Source of the DNA: Ligula intestinalis
Taxonomy: Eukaryota; Platyhelminthes; Cestoda; Diphyllobothriidea; Diphyllobothriidae
Assembly: GCA_036362985.1 (NCBI GenBank)
Contig: JAYGXS010000002.1
Coordinates: 10,428,396 to 10,492,395, forward strand
Direction: 5' to 3'
DNA: 64,000 bases
Part shown: in pieces, positions 21,501 to 33,500 of the stretch
Layout: each line of letters opens with the position of its first letter
Position numbering within the stretch: the first letter of the stretch is position 1
Program-made: the position numbers and the translations under genes
The notes under the pieces: generated by a model
What the model saw: the letters and a program-made list of their open reading frames with translations, nothing else
Database searches by the model: none
Told to the model about the DNA's origin: nothing

Positions 21501-24500
21501 GTATAGCCAAAATCTACGGACTACCTAAGGTACACAAGCCCGATGTACCACTGCGGCCGATAGTTTCCTTAATCGGTGCACCTAATTATACAATCTCTAA
21601 ATGGCTATTCCGAAAACTCCCCCTTTGACATAAGGTTGTGAAACATCAATCGACATTCTATGGAGTTCCTTACCAAATTATAAGGACTTGAAATAGCTTC
21701 AAACGAAATAATGGTATCCTTTGATGTCGTCTCTCTCTTCACGTCGATACCACTGGGTTTGGCAAGGCAATATACAGAAGAACTACTCAATTCGTACGAC
21801 ATAGACTTTTCTGTATCTGCCTTGCCTGAACTCTTGGATCTCTATCTGGAAACGAATGTTTCGTTCGCACAACAACATCCTCAACAGACTAAAGGAGTTC
21901 TGATGCAATCAGCCATTTCGGGCTTCTTAGCTGACGTCACAATGCAAAACTTAAAAGCAATGGCCCTGCCACTAGTTAACCACAAGTTATCGGTACGATA
22001 TATCGATGACACGTTTGTCACTGTAAATAGGGACCAGTTTGAAATACTCTACAACGCTATTAATTCAACGACGCCAGGCATCACGTTCACGCTCGAAAAG
22101 GAAGTTGACAGTAAACTCCCATTTCTCGATGTCCTCGTACAGCGGAATACTGACGGAAAATCCAGACATCATTTTATCTCAACAAATTGCAGCGACCCTG
22201 TTGCTCACAAGCGGAGTGCTGTCACCACCCTAATCAATCGAGCAAAAAGGCATTGTTCTAAACCCGAACTCTACCAAGCCGAACTCAATAACCTGTTCAA
22301 ACTATTTCGTAAGCGGTTACCCCAGGGAGTTCGTGCGTCGGTGCATGAGACGACAACAGTTAAAAAAGAAAAGGAACTAGGTTGTCTCGATCAAGCGCCC
22401 AATCCAAGAAGTTGGCGAAATTTTCCTCATATCAAGAAAGTGTCTGAACTCGTTGAACGACACTTGAGGAAGCATCAAATCCAAGTGGCGCATAAACCAA
22501 CGAATACACTGCGAAATCAGCTTGTACACTCTAAGGGTAGGGTTGTCTATTTGGACAGAGATCAATTCATTTACAAGATCCTTTGTGGCGGCTACAATGC
22601 AGTTTATTGCGGACAGACAGGAAGATCAGCCTCCACACGCTTACGCGAACATCAATGAGCAGTAAAGGGGCGTTATCACTTGTCCGAAGTCGCCATACAC
22701 ACACTTGAAACTGGGCATCAGCTTGCCTGGGACAAAAATCGCATGTTTGGCTCTTGCCCACACAAGAAAGGCAGTGAATTCTTAGAAGCCGTCAACTCCG
22801 ACGACTCGTGCGTCAACAGGCACGTCCAATTGGACGCGATGTACACCAACATCAGGGAAGCAGGGAAGGGATGGCAGCCTACTTGGACTAGAGAAAATAA
22901 AAGCCAGCCACCACCGACCGCACAATTACATGCAGACGACAATCAGTTCGTGACCGACCGCATACTTAAATGCGGGTGACATGTATTCTCTTCCCCACTG
23001 ACCGCATGATCACATGCGGGTGACGATTATGAACCAATATCCGGACACACTATATCAGCTTCTGTCAGCCACCATTTTGGATTAACTGTTTCGTAGAATT
23101 GCCGTCCGTCTGACGAGGACCTGGTGAGCCAGTGTAGAAATTTCACCCAATAAACCACCGTTTCTCAAAGTACTTCTACTGAATTCTACTTCTTGGGATG
23201 CCGATTTTCCAGTTCAGAAGAATAACAACCATTCCACAAGTGTTTAATAACGAAAACACAGCTTACACGAAATATCTGCGCACAGCGCGTGCGTAAATTT
23301 ACTTAACGGAATCAATTTAGGTCACCACACCGCGATGCGCTTAATGCCCAAGGCGAGAAGATCACGTGACAGGTCAAGTCAGTTGAGTCATACGCGCGGG
23401 CAGCCAGACAGCCGCTCGGCGTGCACTTTTGCTGTGAGCGCGCGTGACACCCTGTGTGCACAAGTGCAAACCAAATATTCCGCCAGGGCACCAGAGTGTG
23501 GGAAACGACCAATTAGCGCGCACGCCACGATATACCATAGTATCAGTCGCACGCCACTGGCGGGAGCGTTCCAGAAACGGCCAGAGTCGCAAACGTAGGC
23601 TAAAGCTGACGAACTAAAGAATCCGCTGTGTCCGTCGGCTTTGACTTAAGTGGTTGCTCACAGAAACCACCTCTGTGTCTTTTTACCGTCTGCTAGTCGG
23701 GGTATAACATGAGCTTAAAGGTTGCTCCAGTACCCGCTGTGCAATGTCCGCCATTTGTTGAACAAAGTCCTAAGTAGAACCATAATGGAAGCCTTTTTGT
23801 GTCAAGCACATGCAACAGTTAAAATCTTTATTGCCAATTATTGAGGCTATGTTCAAAAATAAAAATCAAATAGTCAGCACGACGAGGTCATAGAAGCTCA
23901 ACTTACAGATGATTTTTGAATATGGCCAAACGAGTATTTCGACAGTGGACTAAACTAGTCTCCGTTGCTTCAATGGTTCTCCGGTGATTCGCAAAACTCA
24001 TCTCAGCTGCGACTAAAGGCGCAATTGCGTTTACACGCTTATAGAACACTCAAGTCGGTTCCACACAAAATAGCACGAAACAACCTCAGGACATATTTGA
24101 ATACATTGATCCCATAAAAAATGCGGATCTCATAGGAAACTCAATGTTATTCCTAGACGCCTAGTCACCAAACATGGGTATGACTGTTGTTACGAGAGGC
24201 TCGGACCAATTCCATCTTATCCTCATAGTCACTATGTGACTACCTTTACGGGCTCTATTTGTGAGCTTTTAAGTGAAGCTGAACTTAATCGTTCCTCTAC
24301 CAGATCGGCGAAGCCTATTTCCAATCTCAACCGACAAAGCAACGAGTCCATGGTGCAGTGATAGAGTGGGAAACATAATGACCAAAGGTCCCGAATTCGA
24401 AACTCGGAGGTTCCAAGACTTGAGATTGGATATGACTAGCTGATGACGGCTCACAACCCAGAAATGGCCATTCCGGTCTCCCTTTCCTTTATCGGATCCA

Positions 24501-27500
24501 TTCCACCCTATCCTCATAGTCACTATTTGACTGCCTACGTGGGCTCTAATTGTGAGCTCCTAAGCGAAGCAAAACTTAACAGTTGCTCCACTAGATCGGT
24601 GAAACCCATCTATTCATTAAATTTATACATTAAGGTAATTTTTAGGTGGCTCGCTAATACTTCAATTTGAGTGCAAAATGGGTGCAAAATGGGACAAACG
24701 TGAGTTAAGGTATCGCCAAAAGTGGAACAGGCTGATTTCACGTTCATTTCCTGAAACTGAACGGAGTAAGCGGCATGCTCTCTTTTTCGAGCGGTCTTTA
24801 TAATTCTGCGGTTTATCAAACAATTTTTAAAGCCGCATTATATAAGTATCCATAAACGGGTTTGAGTGGAGTCTTTAAATAAAATGTTAATATCTGTAAT
24901 CCTCTTGCAAGTGTTATAGTTACTTAAATGAACGTTTTCCACTTATTATCAGTATCTAAGGCGAGGATAGAAACTTCTGTACGATATATCTATATCTTAT
25001 GCTTAAAAATGTCCAAGTCATGTTAAAAAGACAGACTATCAGACCAAACGACTTGTAAACAAATCGCCCTTTTTATACCCTTCTCCTTTTTATTTTTTTG
25101 CCAACAGTAGGTGGAATTTTTATCGTCTCAAGGAAACGCATTGCTGTATGCTGATGCATCAAAGCCGGTTCTTGACCTATCTTCCAGTGAGTTCTCCTAT
25201 TGCTGTCTTGTTATAATAAAATGTCTGCTGTCCCATGTCCATAACTGAAATTCAGAATCCTCCATAAAAGTTGTGTAGTTCAACAAATGTCGGACTAGAG
25301 GGTGTTCCACCATGCCACTTTAAGTCCCGTATCTGATGTTTATGGTGCAGTCAGACTTAACCAGCCCCCTAACAGTCTGATAATGTATACCTTAATGTAT
25401 TTCATCCTGCCCAATGTTCTCATCCCCCAGAATTCGCATATCAATCCAGGCTCATGTCCTAGAGCACTGGTATGATTATATTTTACTCTTATCTACTAGA
25501 TCCATTCAAGTGTTTACCGAGCGCATGCATGTGCCTTTATTGACCTTCCCTCCGTTAAGAGTAGTATTCTGTGCACATTTTCGTTAAAAAGAGGTCTGAA
25601 TATGGCTGTCTGCGGGTTCGCAGCTCACTTTGCCTTGTAAACTCGACTCCTTTATTGATAAATACGTGTATCCACTGTCAACTTTGCTGTGTTGTTCATT
25701 CGTCATTGTTTATTGAATAGTATCGTACTATACCAATTTCTGTTATCATTGGAAATTTGCGCACGCGTTGCGAGGGGATACCGAGTCAAAGGATACTCGA
25801 GCACATATCACAACGCGCTGAAACCATCGGCTTGAAGGGTTGTCAACTGACGGGATAATTTGGCCTTCTAGGCAGGCTGATCTGTCCCCTTATCAGTAGA
25901 GCTTTACCGGTACTATTGTGGGAGCCTGCCTCGCTGACTCACGCTGGCTTTTTTGCCAAAACTGCGCAAGTTTAGTATCTACGCGCGTAGGCTAAACTCC
26001 TACGCACTGTGTCTGCCAACCGCTACGAGAGGCCCCGCGACGTCCTACTTGTCCTATGCTCCCCCAGTTTGTCGCGGCTCCATGCGCACATCAGCTCCAT
26101 CCAATAGATGCGCGCATGTCCACCTGGCTTATTGCCCGGCTCAGCAGTCTCGGCTACACAGCACCGAACACACAACTCCGCGTACTGACTCGGCGTGCAA
26201 ACTCCGCCTTTGTACTGTCTATTTTCCCGCAGTAAACTTCGGTCCACTAACACCGTCTTACTTGACTTGTGATTTGGAGGAACCTTCTGTTTGTCCGACA
26301 CTATCACGCACGTTTGGAAAACTTGCACAGATTGTACGATGGATAACTCGCGTCGATAGAGTATTCCGCTTTATCAGTCACTGCGACCGAGTCCAGCTCC
26401 GGTCATTCGTGCGCTGATTTGCTACTGGCGCCAAATGAAAGAGGAGGGATGGGAAGTGTGCGGTAGATGCTCTGCAAGCCTCTATAACTATTAACTAATG
26501 CACCCCCATTTGGCGTCCCCTACGCTGTGGGACGCACGAGGGAAGTCTTCGCTGGTAACTGCCAAACTGTCGGACAACAGTAGGAAAACGCGTCAGTCTG
26601 CGGTGAATAACCATTTGAAATGGTGTGCAAGATGCCGGATTCAGAAAGCGGAAGAGACCCGTTCAGCCAAAATTTTAGCCGGTAACTTTAGGCGGTGAAG
26701 GTGATCAGTCGACTAACGGACGAGCGTAAACGTTGCGTGGTAGAGGCGAAAGTCATCCACAGAATGCCATTGCATTCAGTTATTGAATGCGGCGATCTAC
26801 CCGAAAGAATGTACAGGGTGTGGAGTCGCACAATGGAAGCAAGCTAGGCCGTCAAAAACTGAGTTTGCAATTTCAACACTGGATCCGTACTGATGGTGAC
26901 TGTCATTCGCAAACTACCTCAGCGGTGCGCAACATTTAGGGAATAAATCTGAATGAAGGTCGGAAAACTTGACCCTGCTAAAACAATCCCACCTTATCCC
27001 TCACACGGAGCTGTAAGAGTGCATGTAGCGCATTGCAGATATTGCTGATTTTATTCTGTCTCGATAAGTGCTATTTACTAACCTTTATTCTGGGGATGAG
27101 CACTTATACTCAAACGGGCAAGTAATATTAGTCATGCATGTCAGTATGGCCCAAACGTACGAATAGTGAAATCATTTAAACGTTTCAAACATTATTCTTG
27201 TCAGTATGATTCTGGGAATTTTCGAAGTATACCAAAAGCTCATGTTTCCAGGACATCAAGTTAGGCGAACAAACGTTTTCAATTATTCATCAGGTAAATG
27301 TTATGATATTCGGATAAAGTTATCAAAAGTTTAAGAAAACATGCAATAGAGACAGCAGGCATCCCCACGCTGCCTACCCCGTCGCGAGAACGTAACACTT
27401 AGCGTCCTACCACCTCCCAACAGGACTTGCGACAGGGACGATGGGACAAAATGAACTAATTGTCAGACTCCTTCCACCTCCACCCTCTCTAGTCCATAAT

Positions 27501-30500
27501 TATGACTAGAATCTGGCCCTTTGATCCATCAACACCTCCCCTCTACTTAATACTGACCGATTGCCTAAACTTTTGTTCACTCTACACTCGCTTATATTAC
27601 TGTACGCGCCTGGTGATGAATAATCGAAAACTTTCGTTCACCTAACTTGACTTCCTTGATTCTTAATCGCTAAACTGAAACAATCTCATTGTTATTTCCG
27701 GCTGAACAAGTTTGGAATCCTCCACATCTCTTCTCCAACAAAACTCCTGCCCGACCTGCAAAATGATAGTTTACCTCTTTCGAAGGCTGCCCCCTCCCCC
27801 CTGGAATGTTGGCCGCCCATGACTGGCTGACTGACTGCACATAACTGAGTACTTCTTCCCTAGGCCCCTTCTTTCGATTTTCACATTTCTCATTGTCACC
27901 TTCCACATGGAGATCACCGCGAAGTGACATGCCAGCTGTCCGTTCCCCCTTCTTGACCGAGCTGCCGCGGCCTCCCGAGAACCAATCGCCCAGCCACCCC
28001 CCGTCACTGACGCTTTCATGTGACCTCTCTTCATGACCCCACCCCGTTTACACTGGCGTTTTACACCAATCCTGATGCTACGTCAGTCATATAAAAGCGG
28101 AGCCATCCCTCTCTCCCTTGAAAAAATTCTGCCCCCGCGCGGTTCGAAATTTTCAAGCAGTGGCGTTTCAAGAGGAAAATACTTGTTTCCAACGAGCAAA
28201 AGATAGTGTGTCAAGATCAACACACTTGATTTACGAACAAAGCCAGATACTCACAAAATTTGTTCCCTGAACAAAACCGTACTACAGTATTCCTCTCCTT
28301 AGTCGCCACCTGGGTCTAAATCCATCTGCTCGCACTGTTACGTTGTGACTAGAAAAGCAGACAATCGTCGAAAATCTTCCTACACGAGATCGGACCAACC
28401 AAACTCCTACAACGCTGGTGCTGGTGAAATTCTCAGACGCTAGTACACACGAAGGAGCAAAGGCTGAGTCGCTAAATTCTATTGTATCACATCTGCTTTG
28501 ATACCAGTATTTTAGTAACTTACTGCATAGTTAGAAATTAAACTAGCTCATTTATTACGCCTGCTCTTACCAACTTTGAACAAAGTTTCCACGTTTAGAC
28601 ATTGCTTTAGTAGTCCGTCAAAGTTCTGCTTCTTAAATTCTAAAACAAATCGTCTTAAGTAAGGAGAATCGTCTTTAACGTATTCTTACATTAGCTAAGC
28701 GACGACTTAGGCTATCTGTTTGGTATATAAGGTAAAGCTTCACATCTGAATCCTTTTTTGCGGAAATTTCACTTGTCGTGCGAAAATAATGCAAACGAGA
28801 AGTCAAATGCGAAATCTGCCGCGAGAGGGGCTCGAACTCAAAACCCCTTTCACAACAAGACCGCGATGCTAACCGCTGCGCTATCGCCGCACGCCCTAAC
28901 GGGCGATCGAAAAGCTTGACTAATTGGGTGCGATCGACGCACACAGAGAACCGATGCGAAGGATATCATATTCTAGCCTCTAAGTATAGCAAACTTGAAG
29001 GTAAAATGGAAAATATGAAAAAACTCCTCCAGCGGACCATCGCTGCGATGGAAAAAGTGATGACTTCAGTGCATACGCATGAACCGCCTAAAGAAGAACA
29101 GAGGATGCATACACCAGAAGTACAGGCCGCCATAGTGGACAACAAAGACACCGGTGAGACAACTTCAGACAAATCCGATGACCAAGCAGTCACACCATCC
29201 GTTTCGAGCTCCAGGCCCACTGCAGCAAAGGTGGCCAAAACCATACCTAAAGACTCCCGACAGGAGGGTGATCATGGTGTAGTTGTTCAGGGGTTGCAAG
29301 AAGCAACTTCAGGCAGTTCTGCCGACCAAGCAGTCACACCACACAGTTCGAGCTCCAGGCCCACTGCAGAAAAGGTGGCGAAAACCTCAGCTAAGGGCAC
29401 ACGACACCGAGAGGATCATGAATACTGTCTAGTTGTACAGGGGCTAAAAGAAGCCATTTCAGACCGCTCAAACGACCAGAACGATCCGAACTTGGGTTCC
29501 TTTAACGATGTCCTGAGCGATCTGTTCCCGCCAGGTAAAGAATTTGAAGTGCTCAAGTCATTTCGTATCGGGAAAAGGCCGGCAGATACCGCAGAAATGA
29601 CCCAACCCAGATCGCTAAAAATAGTATTTAAAAACAAGGAACATGTTCAGGTAATCCTGTCTAAAAAAAACTAACCTACGTCGCGCGCATAAAGAGGTTT
29701 TTTTTCAACCGGACTACTCCCTGGAGGAACGGCTGAAACGCCGAGAACTAGTAGCGGAAATACAGTCGAGAAACAAGAATGGCGAGGTATGCCTGAAAAT
29801 CTTCAACGGGAAGATAATTCAGAAGAAAACATTGAACCAAACTGTAATACTCCGAACGACGGTCAGGAAGAGACTGTCACAACCGGGTTACACCGTACAA
29901 AGAAACTAAAGTGCATGTACACCAATGCACAAAGCCTGCTCTCCAAATTAGATGAGCTTAAGATTATTACGTGCCAACTGGAACCAGACGTCGTCTGCAT
30001 AACAGAAACATGGTTGTCCACGAAGGTAAGCGACCAGGAAATTGCTCTCCCCGGGTTTCAAGTTTTCCGAAAAGATAGAGTCGGGCGTCCAGGTGGGGGT
30101 GTGCTAATCTATGTTAGACACGGCCTGCTCGTGTCCGACAAGTCCGAAAACCTTTCGGGTAATATAGAGGCAATATGGCTCACCGTTAGAACACCGGGGT
30201 CACAGACCCTTGACATAATGGCGGTCTACCGTCCACCATCGAGCAACCAACAGTCAGACAATAGTCTGATAGAAGGGGTCAAAGAAATTGCTAGGAGATC
30301 CGATGTCATGGTCATGGGAGACTTTAACGCCCCCCATATCGACTGGAATGTGAGTTCTGCGCCCGGCTCAGAAGTAAATTTCGGTCGACGACTCCTTCGC
30401 ACAGTACAGGCATCTTTCTAAACGCAACACGTCCTATATCCGACCAGATTACGCGAAGGGCAACAAGCTAATTGCTTAGGTCTAGTACTTACCAAAGCAC

Positions 30501-33500
30501 CTGATAGCGTGGACATTGTAAATTATTGACGACCTCTCGGAAAAAGTGATCACGTAGTGCTCCAGTTGGAATATGCACTCTTCTCTGTGCCCGATCGTAG
30601 TGCGGTAACCAGACGCAACATCTGGAGAGGGGACTTTACACAAATGAAAACCACAGTGAGCGAGATAGACTGGAACGAACTATTCACCGGTTGCGTTCTC
30701 GATGATTGGTCGGCATTCAAAACCGTATTACACGGACTAATTACCGATTTCTGTCCTATCACGGTAAAGAAAGTAACAAATAGGCCTCGATGGCTACCGC
30801 CGACGCTAAAGAGAGAAATAAACCGCAAAGGAAGGCTGTTCAAAATCTATCGCAGAGAGAGGACCCCCGAATCGTACAATAGGTATAAAGCACAGAGAAA
30901 CAAGGTTAAGAGCCTCATACGAATTAGCCGACAAAACTTCGAGAGTAATCTAATAAATCGTGCAGTAGGAAACCCAAAGCTTTTCTACAGCTACGTTAGG
31001 CAATGTACTCGAAATAGAGACCCTATTCCTCTGCTAAAAACAGACGACGGTGTAGAAATTTGCGAGATTAACGAAAAGGCAGAACATCTATCCTGCTTCT
31101 TCCAGTCGGTCTTTACGAGAGAGGCTGAGTTCACCGCTATTAACTGCAGTGTGGGTGTGATCCAGACCATAGACTCGGTTGCACTCACGGAAGCTACCGT
31201 TCTGCGAGAACTTCTAGAGCTTAACGAAACGAAGTAGTCAGGTCCGGATGAGATACCTGCAAAGCTATTAAAAGAGCTAGCCATACAGTTGGCGGTACCC
31301 CTGTACATTATCTTCCGAGCTTCTCTTAATACTGGACAAGTGCCACCCGATTGGAAGGCAGCGTGGATCACACCCATCCACAAAATTGGGAGTCGGGCGA
31401 CCGCAAATAACTATAGACCGGTCAGCCTTACCTCAATATCCTGCAAGCTTATGGAACGCATAGTCAAACGCGAGCTGATGCACTTTTTGGAGCAACATCA
31501 ACTTCTTTCTGATAAGCAGCACGGATTCCGCAGGGGAAGGTCCTGCTTGACCAATCTGCTCTATTGTCTAGAACAATGGACCCGAGCGATCGATGAAGGG
31601 AATACGGTGCATACAGTCTTCGTAGACTTCAAGAAGTCGTTTGACACGGTGCCCCATCAACGTCTCTTATACAAGCTCAGTCGCATAGGGGTAAGGGGAA
31701 ACCTTTTGCAGTGGATAGCAAACTTCTTGACCAGTCGTACCCAGACTGTATGTATCGGCGAACAGCGGTCGGCGGAGGTAGCAGTTGAGAGCGGGGTTCC
31801 ACAGGGATCTGTTCTTGGCCCTAGTCTCTTCCTTATATATATTGATGACTGCATAAGCGAACTGGACTGCGAAATCGCAATGTTTGCTGATGACATAAAA
31901 CTTTGGAAGGTCATACGCAACCAAGACGATGAATTAAACCTCCAGGCAAATTTGCACAGATTGGAGCAATGGTCGACCCTTTGGCTCATGCCATTCAATG
32001 TGGCCAAATGCAACATAATGCGCTTTGGTAGAACCAGCACTACGCCTCGGAGGGTGTATTACCTGAATCACACGCCGCTGCCAGATGTAGAGGCTCAGAA
32101 AGACCTGGGGGGTGTGGTTAACGCCTTCACTGAAGCCATCACTCCACGTCCTGAAAGTGGCTAAATCCGCAATGTCGAGCTTGTATCTAATCAAGCGCGC
32201 CTTTGCTAAATTTGACAAAGTTGTATTTGGCAAGGTATTCGGCACGTTCGTGCGACCTCAACTGGAATTTGCCATCCAAGCCTGGAGACCATGGACAGCC
32301 AAAGACAAAAAAACCTCGAAAGGGTACAAAGATGCGCAACAAAATTAGTACGAGGCCAACGGAACCTCCCTTATGAGACCCGATTGGTAAATCTTGACTT
32401 GTTTCCTCTGGATTACAGGCAGCTACGTGGGGACCTAATCCAGGCATTTCGCATGTTGCGTGGTCAGGATTGCTGCCTCCAAACAAATGACTTCTTTGAG
32501 CGGGCCACCACTTCTAGGCTGCGAGGACACCCCCTCAAATTACGTGTGACTGGGGCAAGACTTGACCCAAGAAAATTCTTTTTCTCTAAGAGGGTAATCC
32601 TGCGGATATTGTCATGTCCCCTTCCGTGGATGTTTTTTAAGGCAAACCTAGACCGATTTAATGAGTATCGTCACGATTAAGTACTCCAAATCCAATCACT
32701 GAAGTATTCCGAATCCAAAAATTGAAGCGCTCTACATCCAAAACCTGAAATTCTAGAAATGCTATAAATATATACTAATAGTAATTTGTAAGTAGTATTA
32801 TTATTAGTACTTAACCAAATGAGTTTCAGACATTATCTAGCTATGACGTCACTGCTCACTATGCGATCTGCGCCAATCGTGTCTGAGGACGCATCTACCG
32901 CACCTATGGTCCAAGGCTACGCGGCCCTGTCAACCCTTTCTCGTATCCACTGACTCCTGACGACGTGGCGGGTTCCTCAGCTCTTGGCACATCAAAGGCG
33001 TATCATGGTCGCGTCTCCGGTCTTTGGGACGTTCTCGTGACTCCGAGGTCTCCTCCTCGTATGGTCCTTCGGATGTAGATATTACTCGTCATTGAGGGCC
33101 ATGGCTACCGTCAACATTCACAGAAGCATCATGTCCCTATCATTCACATACTTCCCCACGAGCGACAGTTTTTCTCCTAAAAACCAAAAATGACATTCCA
33201 TTTTGAATTATGAGCCAGCCTTAGGAGTTTTTTCACTGTCTGCTCTTCTTCCTCAGTTACACTGCTGGCTCGTGTAAACTAAGTGTGAGTTTATGACTTG
33301 AAACAAGCGAGTAGTCGTTTGAAATTGTGTCAACGACTTCTTTAGAATGTTCGGCTTTGCCGATGCATTTCTTAAATCCTATGTACCAAGAGGGAGTTCA
33401 AAGGCGTTCGCCTATATTTACTTTAATAAATTTGACTTGACTTGACTTGAAGGTTTCTCAAGACTACTTTCATCCTGCGTGGCGTTATTCTTGAACTTGT

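Larger units (their letters stand above)
20435..23165 (+). mobile_element. Penelope-like element with inverted terminal repeats
   Basis: The PLE coding region is bounded by an inverted terminal repeat on the left (20435-20502) and a direct one on the right (23101-23165). The 5' leader between 20.5 and 21.2 kb has no recognised domain. It lies in the Ig2-Ig3 intron, antisense to the Ig gene. Confidence 0.8.
28916..33447 (+). mobile_element. CR1-like non-LTR retrotransposon, nearly full length
   Basis: The element has an ORF1-like region, an overlapping endonuclease-RT ORF2, a 3' UTR that starts with three 23-bp tandem units, and a tail of TTGAC units at about 33,426-33,447. Its 3' UTR matches tails at 62.1-62.5 and 62.7 kb (GGAGTTCAAAGGCGTTCGCC). 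It is inserted antisense in the Ig gene intron. ORF2 carries several stops, so it is not active. Confidence 0.88.

Noticed and set aside
23330..23600. GC-rich open frames on both strands
   Set aside because: There is no domain and no splice context; composition alone explains the open frames.
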